This document shows positions 34,876 through 46,856 of a DNA stretch of 64,000 nucleotides, in pieces. The stretch spans positions 2,566,630 to 2,630,629 of the forward strand of contig NC_018396.1 of the NCBI RefSeq assembly GCF_000208865.1, in the 5' to 3' direction. Both the position numbers and the translations under genes were made by a program. The notes under the pieces were generated by a model, which saw only the letters and a program-made list of their open reading frames with translations, made no database searches and was not told the DNA's origin. The stretch comes from Neospora caninum Liverpool (Eukaryota > Apicomplexa > Conoidasida > Eucoccidiorida > Sarcocystidae). The stretch's first letter is position 1, and every line of letters begins with the position of its first letter.

Positions 34876-37627
34876 ATTGTTCTCTCTTTTCGCTCGCGTT
34901 GCGAGCGCTCTCTTGGATTCTCACTTTCTACCGGTCTCCGTTTCTGACCAAGAATTTGACTTCGTTCTGTTTTCCGTCTCCCCATCTCCGTCTGCTCCGC
35001 CGCAGGCGGTTCAGCTTCCATTTTCCCCGCCTCGGCGCACCGGGAGGTGGAGAGGAGGGGGCGATTTCGTGACTGAGAAAGAAGCGTGTGCGCGCGCGGC
35101 CGCACGGAGGGACACAAAAAGCGAGCAGCGCGCCAGAACGGCGTGTCTCGATCGAGAAGAAAACGCAGCGCAGCACCATTCATAATGGCTGTGTGAAAGA
35201 TCACTCGCTACTGCGGCTCCAAAGGGAACAGCGGTGAGCGCAGTATCGAAGCAGGTATCCCCGCACATATATCTCTATTTGCATTTCGATGTGTCCATCG
35301 CACAACTGGGCAACAAGCGATTCGCCCGTCTGTGCCCGAGTGCATGCATGCCCAAGTGCTCGCTTTGAACGGCCTTCACAGTGTGAAGTGCCTACGTCTC
35401 GAGGCGGGGGTCTATCCGCCGTGCTGCTGCGTCGAATCGTGCACTGTTCACCCAGGGTGGTTTACCTATACATCCCTTTACAGTCCTCGCGCACGTACAC
35501 CCCCTCTTCCCGTCTCGAGAGACGCAGGCGTGTCGCGGCGCCGAAGACGCATATCTGCGTTGCCGGGAGGAAAAAAGGCCCTCGGCTCCAACCCGCCGCG
35601 CCGAAAAGCGCCGCCCCTTTACCGGCGAGATCCCCAGCCTCTGGCCGTTTCCGCCTCCCACACCGCAGGCGGTTGTCCGGCAGACAGTTTCTGCTCCTCG
35701 TGGATCCAAGGATCTCTTCCGCGAAAAATTGTTGCCGCTGTGGGGGCGAAACCGAGGCGGGAAGAGCGCGCACTGAAGAGAGTTTGCGCATTCCACGCTT
35801 TTATGCTCGCCCCGCCGGAGACAGCCCGTATCCGGGTCTCTGTGTCGCTAGGTGCTTTGTTTTTTTGTGCATTGCCTCAGGTCGGGGGCGAGCTGCGTCA
35901 ACGCAGACTTGCAGGCTGTCTTTTTCCCGACCGTTGTGCCGTTGTTTGCCGTTTAAAAAGGGGAGACCATTTCGGAAGTGAGTTGTGTCTTTGTGGTCGC
36001 CGTTCTCTGAAACAGCGGCGACCTATGTCCATTTTTCTGCGACCAAAGACGCGAGGAAAGAACCTCTTTCTCTCGCTTTACCCCTTTTCTCGTTTTTTCG
36101 GTCGCGCTCGTGTCTTCTGCTCTTGCAGGAAAACGCAATCTTTTCCACGAGGAAAACTTCCGCTTTTCTAAATGTATATTGACATACAGAGAGGATGCAT
36201 ATGAGCACATGTTACAGATATGTTGATATAGCTCTGCATATTTCTCTCTGTATGCGCACTTGATGCTTTTAAAGAAGGCAAAACGCTGGAAGACTTTGAG
36301 CACCTGCAACGTGTCGCGCGCCCCGATGCGGCACCAGGCTCCGGTCGAAAGTTCCTTCGCCGCTTTAGCCACAGAGAGAGAGAGGCAGTTGACACAGAGA
36401 AGCTCGCGAGGAAAGGCGAAACGCACAGCGGGGCCAGGACAACTCGGCCGCATTTTCAAAGGCACGCAAGACACAGCGGGCGGAGCTCGTGCCGCGAGAG
36501 ATTCTTCTGAGTGTCAGCGCGTCGAGAGAAACAACCGGGAAAACGCATCGCCTGCGACTGCAGACGTTCCCCGTGGAAGACGTACAGTGCAACTGCGAGG
36601 CGAAAAAGAAGACGCACAGCGGCGAAGAGCGACGGCGCCCACAGAGACCCGTCGACAAAAGCACGGCCAGGAGAGGAGTAATCGCGAGAAAGGTCTCGAA
36701 ACCACTTCGCGGTCTCTTGTTTTGTCTCTCCGCTCGCTCTCACTGCGTTGTTTGCGGGAACCAGCATCTGGAGGGCGTAGCAATTTTGTCCGCTCTGTCC
36801 AGAACTGGCTCATCTCCGCGCCGCACGCGGACATTCTCGCGTTCCTTCTCACGCTCCTTCTCGCGTTGCTCCGCCGCTCCTCGCCGCCTTCCCCAAGCGC
36901 TTGAAAACGCTTGTCCGGACAGGATTTCTCGGTTTATTTGCTCGACTGCGTGCGCAAGAAAAGACACAAGGCCTCCACTCCCCAGCGGCACTCGCTTTTC
37001 TGCGCAAACGTCGGAGCACGGGGCGCTCTCTTCGCCTTTTTCCCGAATTTGAAGAGAATCTGGCGACCGCTGCGAGTCTGCGTTGCCATGCACGGGCGCA
37101 TGGCCTTTCTCCTCTTCACCGCCGAGACGCTTCGCCTCCGCTGCAACGCGTTGCGCTTCTGCCTCGAACCGGTCGCTGATGCGCACTGTCTGTCTCCTCA
37201 CTTCGGCGCCTGCGTCTCCTAGACCCGCTGTCTGGCCGCCTGCCTCACGCGTTTCTCCGCACGAGGTTTGGGCGGCGCGAAGGCGCTGCGCGGGCGGCGA
37301 AGAGAGAGGAAGGAAACCTTCGAGAACCTGAAAATCGGCGGAAGAAACGAGGCGCAATGTGGAACGAGGCGAGAACACTCCAGCAGGGACACAAGAGAAG
37401 AGGAAGAAGACGGACAAGAGAGCACGCGCAGCGAGATAGAGGGAGGAAGTCTCCGGAGAGGCACGCGCACCTGGAAGGAGAGGCGAAGGCGAGCCATGCC
37501 GACGACCCGCTACGTCCATCTGTGCATCTAAGTTGATACTCGGTTATGTATTTTAGACTTTGGGCGAAACAGGGTTGGGCACGGGGGAGAAAAGCGAAGG
37601 TGGAAGCAAAGAGAGAAGGCGAGGCAC
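34876..37627. other. Convergent 3' flanks of the PDE and NUDIX-like genes
   Basis: This 2.75-kb stretch between two converging genes should hold both 3' UTRs. Several long frames exist on both strands (for example the minus strand at 36740-37519), but they overlap each other, are arginine- and serine-rich and carry no domain signature. I treat them as by-products of high GC content. Confidence 0.55.
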
Positions 37628-40600
37628 TTAGATGTTGAACGTGTCATCGGCGCTCACCTGCAAATCGTGCGCGACAGTCCACACTGCTGCCGGCGACCGA
37701 GGTTCTGCGAAAAGGCCAACATCGCAGACACGAGGAAAGGAGCTTTCAATCCATCAGGCGCACAGCCTCGAAACGCTTCGAGAGTTGCTTCCCAAGTTTG
37801 ACATCTCCAGAAACGCTTCACTGCGCCCGAGCGTTTTTCTTCTCTCTCTGACCAGTCAAAGGTCTTTCGGTCGCTGGTTTCGCAGTCTTTAAATGCGTTC
37901 CCGGCGCCTCTTGTCAGGCTGTTCATTCCCCTTCCGCCGTCGCGGGCGGTTGCTGGGTGACTCCTTTTTTCGCCGTCTCGCTGACAAGCGTGAAGCTTTG
38001 TCTCTTCGCCCGTTTGAGATTTTTCTCGCGTGCTCGCAACTTCCGTTTCTTGTCCTCTCTTCTCCGCCTGTTTGCAACTCACCAGCGGCGCGGGGGCGAC
38101 CAAGCAGCAGGCCGTCCGGAGTCACAGCGCCGCAGCCCACCACGGCAATGTCGACTGAAACAGGAAAAGGAGATCACGGGAAAGAGAAAGGAATAGACAG
38201 AGGCGGAGCCGTGAGATCGAAGGTAGCACTAGAGAGAAAAGCCAGAGGAAGCGGAAGGACAAGAGAGAAGTGAGAGGTAAAGAGGAGCGAGAAATGACGA
38301 ATCAACCATATGTGGACATGAAACGACAGAGGAAGAGAGCACAGCGCCAAACGCTGCCGATGCGGGAGAGAGCCTGTAGCTAGGTGAAGGAAAACGAGAG
38401 TTTCGACCTTACCTTGAAAGCTCTGGAGGTCTTCCAAGGGTTTTTCGTCGACCGCAAACAGCTCCCGATGTTCTCCTGCCGCGTCTCTCGCCTTCAACAC
38501 CAAAAACACCTTCCTCTCCTCCCCTGGTGGTGCTGACGAAGGCGCGGAGTCGTCGCCAAACTTTGGGGTCCTTGCTGCCTCTTCGCTCTCTTCTGTCTCT
38601 TCTCTCTCTCCTTTTCCTTTCCTCTCTGCTTCTCTCTCTTCTGCTTTCTCTTTCTCTCCCTCTTCGCTGGTCTCCCAGAACGAGGGGAGAGTGAGGAATG
38701 CTGCGAGAAGAGAAAGAGGACAGAAGACAAAGCCGGGCAGAAGCAGAGAGAGATCTAGGTTGCAGCGAAGATAGAGGCGGCCCGAGATGGTGCCAGCCGG
38801 CCTACACGAGGAAGAAAACGCGAAAAGGGACAAAACACGGAGCAGAAGAGACGAAAGCTTCGGCAACCGGAGGAAAACGGAGAAAAACTAGGAAACCGAG
38901 CAAAGCGCATCGGTGCTTCAAAGACGGAGACCGAGGGAAGACTCCGAGAGAAAAAAGGTGGGCAACATTTCACTTCGGCAGTCTCCTGCCGGATGCTAGT
39001 CGGTACGGCATACTGAGGTCTATATGTTTAGGTTAATTATGTTAAGGCTACGGGATTTGGTAAAGGAGGAAAACGACGCGTTTCGTGCAACTTACTCTTG
39101 GTAGCCAGCTCGTCTTCTCGCATGAGAGCCAGCAGCGTGCCGTCGAGGAGCGCCTCTTTCCCCGGGAGACCGGGGTCGATCCAGATGACCGATGCGTGTC
39201 GCCTGGACGCACCCGGAAAAACGTGAAGAGAAAGCAAAGCACAAGACTCGACCCCGGGTGCGACGACAGGTCGCCAAACTGTCGAGACGGCAAAAGGGAT
39301 CTAGAGAGGAGCGAAGTTTTACAAAAAACACCCCTTCCCCTTTTCTTTTCGCGCTCTTCCCTCTTGCCACCGAATCCTCGAGTGCTGCCTTTCTTCTCGT
39401 TTCTCCCACTGTTTTCCCTCACCAGTCTTCGCTTTTCGTCAGTCGCCCCAGCGCCGTTGGCGCGCCGTGGAAGTTCGGGAAAAGCCACCGTTTTCTGTTT
39501 CTGGCTTCTTCGCTCTCTGCTTGGCGTCCTTCCGCCGCACTGCGTTCGCTTCTCTCTCTCTCCGCTTCGCCTCTCCCGTCGCTCCCCCCTTCGCGCTTTC
39601 CTGCCTGCGTCGTCTCCGGCACGGCCCGACAGCGCGAGAGCAAGCCGAACACGTGCGCCAGGAGGTAGTCTTCTACGTCCTCTCTACGGTCGAGCACGCG
39701 GCCTCGAGACGGCAGCAGAAGAGACAGAAGAGGCTGCCCTGGCCGAGGCGATCCAGCACGAAAGGAAGCGCTGCCAGAGGCAAAAGAGAAAGGAGACAAA
39801 GAGAACGGAGAAGGAGAAAGAGAGGAAGGAGAGGAAGCACAGGGAGACGAGGAGGGAGGAGACGAGCAGCAGGTCGAGTAAGCTGAAGATGGAGAGGACG
39901 AAGAACGACGGGCAAGAGAAGCGAGAGGTGAAGAGAGTTTCCCTGCCGGCGTGCGCCCGTCGTTCTCCTGGAGTTTGCGCTTGACGTCCTGGAGGATCGC
40001 CCCAAGCTGTGGGTGTCTGAGACGATAGTGGAGGGGCGGAAGCGAGCACGGCGCGGGAGAGACGCGCGGCTTCGTTTGGCTCTGGCGGAGGCCCTCTGTC
40101 GTTTTCTCTGTTCCGATTTCGGTCCCCACTCCGGGCACTCTTCCTTCTCTTCCTTCGTGCTCTCGCTTGTCACGGTCGTCCTCTTCTGCGTCTGGCTGGC
40201 GCGCGACGCGTTCGAGTGCCCTGCACGCGGGCGGCCTCGGTTCCTTCGCTTCGTCACTCGCGCCGCGTTTTCCTAGCTCTGCGCGGCTCTCGGCGACGCG
40301 AACTTCGTCCGGAACGAGAGCATCCACGTCCACCCAGACGAAGCGTCGATTGCGGAGCCCGCCGTCGCCTTCTTCGCCTCGCAGGTTCATGAAGAGGAGT
40401 GGGAAAAAAGCTGGAAATGGCTTGATGAAACATCGGTACTTGGATCGTGAGAAAGACGCGAGCTGCGGGAAAACAGACGACACTGGCAAGGATGACCAAA
40501 GCGCAGAAACAGGCCACCCGCCCCCCGCAGGCGCGCCCTCTAGAGCGGCGCCAAAAAGGGGAGAAGACACAGAAGCGAGGAAGCGCGTGAAGCAAAGAAG

Positions 40601-41615
40601 TACGGAGGAAAAGAGAAAGAAGCGGAGAGGAAAGGAAGCAAAGAGGCAAGGCAGCAAAGAAGGAAGGCGGAAGGAAGAAGGCTTAGGAGAATCACGTACT
40701 GAGCAAGTATCGAAAGCCTCCTTTTTAGAGCACAGGAAAAAAGAGAGACGAGACGAACTCGCCAGTTGACGTACGCCGCCGCACGAGCGTCAGGAGACAG
40801 CGGAAACCGCACCACGGGAGCGGCGCCACGGTCTCTCTCCAACCCCCCTCGAGGCTTACTGTGGGTAGAGATGTTAGCCAAGAGCAAACTTCGTCTCTCC
40901 ATCTTTTCCTGTTTTCCTCCAGTTCCAGGTCGCTGTCCTCTGCCTCCGTTTTCTTCGAATGTGTCTTGTCCTTTTCTTGCTTGCCTGTTTGCGCGCGGTC
41001 GCCCCCCGAGTCGCCTGCTGCCTGCGGCACGTTTCCTCCACGTTCTCTGCCTTCTCGACCTTTCCCGGCGTCTTCTCTTCGTCGCTTCCGGAAATGCGGC
41101 TGCGCATGCAGATGACTGGCCACGAGGCCCCACAGCTGGTCTGTCTCTTCCCAGACCTCTCGGGCAGCGCATGCGTCGTCAGCTTCCCACCCCGGCCCCT
41201 GCTTTGTCCCCCCTTTCTTTCTCGCCTCTAGCCGCGCATGCTCCTCTCCAGGCACAGAAAGAGAAGAAGAAAGAGACAAAGCAGAGGCGCCAGAAGAGAT
41301 TTGAGCATCGGCAGGGGGGACTGGAGACGACTGACGGCACAAGGTGGGCGTCGAGGGCGAAGGAGAGGACTGCGAGGAAGAGCGCTCCTTGCAGCCCCCA
41401 AAGTCGACGAGGAAGTTCTTCTTTTTTCCGCCTGTCGCGTTGTAGAAGAGCGCGAGGACGCGGTCTCCCACTCGGCACACAGGAAGAACGCCTGCAGCGA
41501 CGCACTCTTCGTCCACCGCGGCCAAAGAGCCAGGAGGAGAAGAGGCAGGTGCAAAAAAACCGGAAAAGCGACGAGGAGACGCTCCACGCTTGCCGGCTGG
41601 CGAGACACTCGCCAT
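37628..41615 (-). CDS. NUDIX-like domain protein with an unknown C-terminal region
   Basis: Likely exons, 5' to 3': 40860-41615, 39423-40438, 39096-39202, about 38413-38801, 38083-38154 and 37628-37704. The stop TAA is at 37628-37630, after the C-terminus HDLQVSADDTFNI. From the chosen start (41615), residues about 40-75 (AAGVLPVCRVGDRVLALFYN, then FLVDFGGCKE) and 147-161 (DDACAAREVWEETDQLW) resemble a Nudix fold. The Nudix box is split by a Ser-rich insertion of about 65 residues. Exon 2 adds RFVWVDVDALV and HYRLRHPQLGAILQ and a long low-complexity stretch. Later exons contain ASVIWIDPGLPGKEALLDGT, a hydrophobic segment near 38700 and VDIAVVGCGAVTPDG. Catalysis on nucleoside-diphosphate substrates is inference only. 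Two joins are uncertain: exon 1 may end earlier (an acceptor cccacag lies at about 40859), and exons 3 and 4 disagree in phase unless an acceptor at 38755 or a missed exon is used. Confidence 0.6.
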
Positions 41616-43365
41616 TCTGGGCGGCGGCTGACAAGGCCAAAGCGGTTTCCTCGCGAAGCCGAGTGGCCCCGCCGAGCTCGAGAGCAACGAAGGAAAAACA
41701 CTTGAGTCAGAGAGGACTGAGAACGATTGCCGAGAGCAGAGAGGCGCTAGAGAGAGAGCATCAGAGAACGCGAGAGGGAAGTGAGAGAACGGAGGGGTCG
41801 GAAAAAGAGGAGAGCTCGAAAGCGAAGCGCACGAACGAGACACACACAGACAACGAGAAGGAAGAGACAACAGACAAAACAGGGTTTCCCAAAACGGGCT
41901 CCGTTGTTTCCCAGAGACCGATGCTCCTCTCCGCTTGCCCAGCATCTCAAGCCTAGCGCTACAGGCGATGTCTTTTGTCCCTGGAATCGATGGCGCCGAC
42001 ACTCCGCTTCCGTGCTACTTGTCGTTCTTCTCCGGCAGCTTGGCTGTCTCTCCCTCTTCCTCTCGCTTCTTTTGTCCGATCTTTCCTTCTCCGTGTTACG
42101 TCTCCAAACTTTCTGCTTAGAAAGCGCCCGCCGACGTCGAGAGGAGGGCGCCGTCAGCGCTGCCAGTCTCTCCGGGGTTGCACATGCTCGCAAGCTACGT
42201 CACAAACGTACAGACAGATCTCGAGGACGAGTGTCTCTGATTATTGGGTTTGAACTGTTACCAGCGAAAAGCTGAAGGTTTGTCGAGACCTCGCACGGAC
42301 TTTCGCCCCTATACACATCGACAACTCCACTCACAACTGCCCATTTTCCCCTTGAAAAGTTCGAAAAGTTCAAACTGAACCACTAGCACATCAGCGTTCA
42401 ATATAGAGAGATATGTGAAAATGAAAATAGATAGGCAGAGATGAATGCAGACGGAATTCCTGGGTGTAGATGGATGCAGACGAAAACACCTGGAAATGAA
42501 TGGATATAGATACATACAGAAGGATCTACGCATGAATATGAGTACTGCGAGGGCAATGAGATTGAGGCCTGCGAAAAGACGCACACACGTGCACGGAGAG
42601 AGGTTGAGCGGGTCAGTAAGGAAGAACAGAAGTCGACGAATTGAAGTGAAAAGACATTCCTTAGTGAGATCAAGATGACACGGCGAGGGAACGGCAATTT
42701 GTGTGCGCAGCGGGCCTCGCAGGGCCGCTCTTGCGAAATCCCCTTGTGTACAAGTGAGAGCGCCGCACAAACACAACGCCGGAAGGCAAAGAAGGAAACG
42801 AGAAAAGGAGGCTGGTTATCAAGCGTCGAGATTCGCGTCTCTCCGAGAAGAATTCCTCTCGTTTTCTGGCGTCGCGAGGAGATATCGCTGCGGTTGTTTC
42901 CACGGAAGAGTGAATTGTTGATTTTCTAACGCGTGCATGCGCATCTTTTTTTCTGGATGCATGTGTGTGCCGGCTCAGGAGACAGCAGAAAACCCCCGCG
43001 TTTCCGCGACCGTGCTCTTCGCGCGCACCCTCAGCAAGAGTCCTTTTCCCTGTCTCGTATCTCCTGCTTGTGCCCACGAAACGTTTTCCCCCGTAGATCC
43101 AGCAAGTCAAGCGGACCCACAAGGTGTATAGGAGTAGCAGAGGAAGTTGGGAGGACAGGAATCCGCGGCCGGGAACAGAGGCACACAGGCCAGGCACTTG
43201 GAGACCGGTTCTGCTGGGCCGGGTCGACTGGCAATTCCAAAGACATTCAGACCTTCACAGTCTGAAGTTACGATTCCGTCTATGCCTGCATCGACCTGAA
43301 CACGAATCTGGGAAATGGAGAAGTAACCTGCCAGTGTCCTCTCTCTGCTTCGAGCTAGAGAAAAC
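41616..43365. other. Divergent promoter region
   Basis: 1.75 kb between the minus-strand NUDIX-like gene and the plus-strand gene at 43366. It should carry both promoters and 5' leaders. No specific promoter element is claimed. The NUDIX-like gene's frame stays open upstream to 42002, so a longer N-terminus is possible, though the extra sequence looks like leader. Confidence 0.5.
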
Positions 43366-44004
43366 ATGGCAACTTCGCGGTTCTCTCAGCTCCTCTCTGC
43401 AAGAGGCCTGGTTGCTGCGGGTCTCTCTTTCGTCGGGGGTTGGTACTGCAGACAAACTCTCGCGGATGTTTCCCGCCCTCCCCCGCGTGCAACGCCCGCG
43501 TGTGTTTCTTCGACTGGTTCAGCTTTGTCAGCTTCTCCTTCAGCTTCGCCTTCAGCTTTTCCTTCCGCTTCTTCGCACCAGGCTGTGGTTTCTGGAGGGA
43601 CGAGAGGGCGAGGGAGAGAAGGGCCCTCTGGTTGCCGTGGTCTCTTGGTCACGCGCCGAATTGTCGTGCCGCTGAGGGAAGTCGAAGAATTTGCGGATTT
43701 GCTGAACGCCCTGGCGAACTACAACACTCGACAATATGGTTTTCTTTCTCACTCCATCTATGTCCACGAAGTAACTGCTTCGCCCTCGTCTTCTGCTTCG
43801 TCTTCTGGCGGCGAAGGAAACGAGGTCGTGGCGCTGGAGATTTTGGTGTTTGAAGAGTGGGCTGATCCGCTGGCAGCCAAGGCCGCTTTGAAGTCGGCAG
43901 AAATCAAGAACAGCATGGAACAAGCGAGGAGGCGAGGCTGGGACTTGAGAGGGGAAGTATGGGTAGGTCTCGCGGGAACAAATGCCCGCCTACAGAAAGC
44001 ATAG
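43366..44004 (+). CDS. Small protein with a possible dimeric alpha/beta-barrel (ABM-like) domain
   Basis: A single-exon frame of 212 residues whose start lies in a good context (gaaaacATGG). Residues about 13-27 (LVAAGLSFVGGWYC) are hydrophobic behind a short basic start, suggesting a membrane anchor or an organelle-targeting segment. A Ser/Ala/Pro-rich stretch with PSAS-type repeats (about 50-70) follows. The C-terminal half shows alternating strand- and helix-like pieces: RRIVVPLREVEEFADLLNAL, YGFLSHSIYVHE, VVALEILVFEEWADPLAAKA. This pattern resembles antibiotic-biosynthesis-monooxygenase-like ferredoxin folds, with a helix of spaced residues and a FEEWAD-type strand. A Ser-rich insertion interrupts the fold at about 138-150. 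Function is unknown; the fold assignment is inference. Confidence 0.65.
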   Translation: MATSRFSQLLSARGLVAAGLSFVGGWYCRQTLADVSRPPPRATPACVSSTGSALSASPSASPSAFPSASSHQAVVSGGTRGRGREGPSGCRGLLVTRRIVVPLREVEEFADLLNALANYNTRQYGFLSHSIYVHEVTASPSSSASSSGGEGNEVVALEILVFEEWADPLAAKAALKSAEIKNSMEQARRRGWDLRGEVWVGLAGTNARLQKA

Positions 44005-46856
44005 CAAAAGCCCAGGAGACCGGAATCCGGATGGGGCCTTCGCTAGCTCTGCATTTTTCAACAGAAAGCGCCTGTTTCTTCGTCAACTGCCGACCGTGCT
44101 TGTCCAACCGAGAACATCCAAACGCACATACCTCTCTCTATGTGTCTGTGCAGAGATGTTTAAATGTAAGTGAATACGCGTATTTGTTGCAGTGACCCGT
44201 GTGCGCAAATCGCTCTTGATCAGTGGTTGTATCACTCTAGCCCTCTCTACGGTCAACCACCGCTCTGGAGGTGCGTATCTCTCTTCCTGGGTCTTCATCT
44301 CCCCGTCTGTGGACTTGTCTATCCCTCTGTACATCACCTACAGCCTCTCTGTTTCTTTCTATATATTTCCACCACCTGTGCTGCTACGGCTGGCCGCACT
44401 CTTCCTCTTCGTTGTCGCTTTCTTCTAGCAAACAGGGTACTGCCGTCTTCTTTCGGATACTCCAAAGCGGAATAACCACGGCCACACGTACGCATATATA
44501 TATGCATAATGTAGATTCGGAGAACAGTGTACATGGATCCCTATCTGTCTCTTTGACGATGTAGAGTTGTGAAATTCGTGGACATGATAGAGATGTCTGG
44601 ATAGGCGTTTCATTGTCTGCTTCTCCATGTCGAGTCCTCGTTTCTGTCTTTTTGTTTTCCGCTTGTTCGCTTCTTGGACAAAGCAACCGTCGAATCCTCC
44701 ATTTTCGGTTCTCTCGCTTCGCAATTCAGCGAGTCTTTGTCTCTCTCGCGCAACTTCTGTGGGTGCCCGGAAGTTCCTGGAAGGCCCCAGAACCCTTTCC
44801 GAAAAAAAGCTCTTTTATTCGCTCGTCTTCTTTGTTTGCTCAAAGGCAATCTCTGTGGTGTTCGCTGGCAGCTGCTTCTGGTGTGCGCACACAAACTTTT
44901 GGGGGACAGAAAAAGCACCTGGGTACAGCTGCGAAAGCTTGTGGGGATTTTTCTGTCAATCGACCGCGCAACCCCCGATAGTCCACCTTCTCCGCCTCTG
45001 CGGTACTCGCGATCCGACGGACCGCAGCCGGAGAGATTTTTTAGATACACCAAGCTGCTGCGCAGCTCCAGACAGCGATAGGGAAACGCTGACGCAGTCT
45101 AACTCCTGGTTTCTTGTTTCGTAGCACATCTACAGGAGTTTGTTGTCAAGGCGCCAGAGAAGAACGGCCTTGGACACAGAATCCGGGTGCTGCCTCGCTC
45201 TCGACGTTGAGAACTCCAGGGGGTGTGGAGCCAGGAGCGGAGACACGGGTTTCTCTGACGAAAACACGGCAAATGGTGAAGGTCAACCAGCAAGCGACGA
45301 GGAAGGCATCGCGGAACGAGAGACTGGCATATTCACGATGTGCCGTCGTTGTCGGCCGGCGGCGTCCACGCGAGAGCCTCCCTCCCGAGGCGTCATGTGA
45401 CTGCTTTCCTCCCACGTTTGCTCATTTCGCAGAAATTGACAAATCTGAGTTACTGCTTTGTACGAAAAAGCAAGGGAATTCGTTGTTGCGCCGCATCGCT
45501 CTTCTGTGGGTCTCGGATAAAGAAAACGGAAAGCCGACACAGGCCACCGAGACAAGGGGAGACAAGAAACAAAAGGGAAAAGAACAATGCTGTCAAGTGG
45601 CGGAAGCGAAGCCAACTGAGGAGTTCACAGTAACCGTCAGGTCCTTCTCTCATTCTAAAGCGCCGCTTTTATCTCGCAATCTGACTCAATGCAGCCCCTC
45701 CGCGCAGATACACAGATACATGCATCCAGACATAAGTGTATACACACAAGCAGACGCATGCATTTACATAGATATATACAGATAGAGGGTGTACTTGATC
45801 GTGCAATGCAATCCGTCTTATAAAGCAAGAAACAGACGGAGGGGTGTACTGTTGTATCTGCGCATCAAGGTGCACTGGACGTGAACCCGCCTCAAAACGG
45901 CCACGAACTGAGGAATCGACAAGTGTGCATATGCGTCTTTCGGTCCTCTTCCTATAAAGGTATCTATGCGTTTTGTTAAGTATATTTATTGCGGGGTTGT
46001 CTCCATTTGTTTCCTAGGTCGTTTTACTGGAAAGTCAACTGTGTCAGTTCTGTCGGTGCCCGGTCCACCTTTCAAGTTCGTATTCTGTCGTGTTCTGTTT
46101 TTCGTTTCCTTTCCCGTAGTAGCGTTGACAAGAGCCTTTCCCGTTTTCTGCTCGTCTCGTCAAGGCCCTTTAGACCCTCATATGGAGCAGTTTTTCGTGC
46201 ACCCATAGGGCGACCAGGACTTTCACAACGGCAAGAATTTTCCTGTTTTCGAAAGGCAGGCGCAGATCTACACAGCATTGCGCCGTGGCGTTCTTACACC
46301 TGGACTCCCTGTTTGCCTATGATCTGCGGAAACAAATCAGACAGCAGAAAACAACCCACGAGAAGCCGAGCTTCGTGAGATTGTGCAGTTGATGGATGAC
46401 TGCGCCGTTGCATGGAAACTCTTATTTTGCATAAAACAGCAGTGCGTTTCAGCAAGCGGCGACACATGCACACAACCCAACTGGCAAAACGTACAAAATC
46501 CAAAGCAGGGAAGGTGGAGATCGACCGATCGCTATGAGGGGACGCTTAGAGGAGACCCACGCTTTTTCTTCTGGTTTAGGGGAACGAAAGCTTCAGACAT
46601 GCAGTGGCTGTAGAACAGGCAGAGAAAGCCTTGGAGCGAAACAAAACGTGAGGTCGTCTCCACAGCATTGCGCACCAAATGTTTCCGAAACCTTTTTTCT
46701 CGTTACGTTCCTGACTACACACATCTCGAGATCTGCGACAGGCTTCGAGTTGTGCTTGCCGGGCGATTTGAGAAATAAACTGAAGCGTTCCCTGACGACC
46801 CGAGATGAGTCCCGGCTTTTTCCTTCTTTCTGCCCTCGTGTAGACTCAGCCTCTCC
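44005..46856. other. Convergent 3' flanks, no gene seen
   Basis: 2.85 kb between the converging genes at 43366 and 46857. Frames here, including one of 223 codons at 45114-45785, show no domain signature and run into simple-sequence DNA (near 45710-45785). I see no RNA gene. Confidence 0.5.

Noticed and set aside
36740..37519. 259-codon minus-strand frame downstream of the NUDIX-like stop
   Set aside because: The NUDIX-like gene has a natural stop at 37628; this frame overlaps long frames on the other strand and has no motif.
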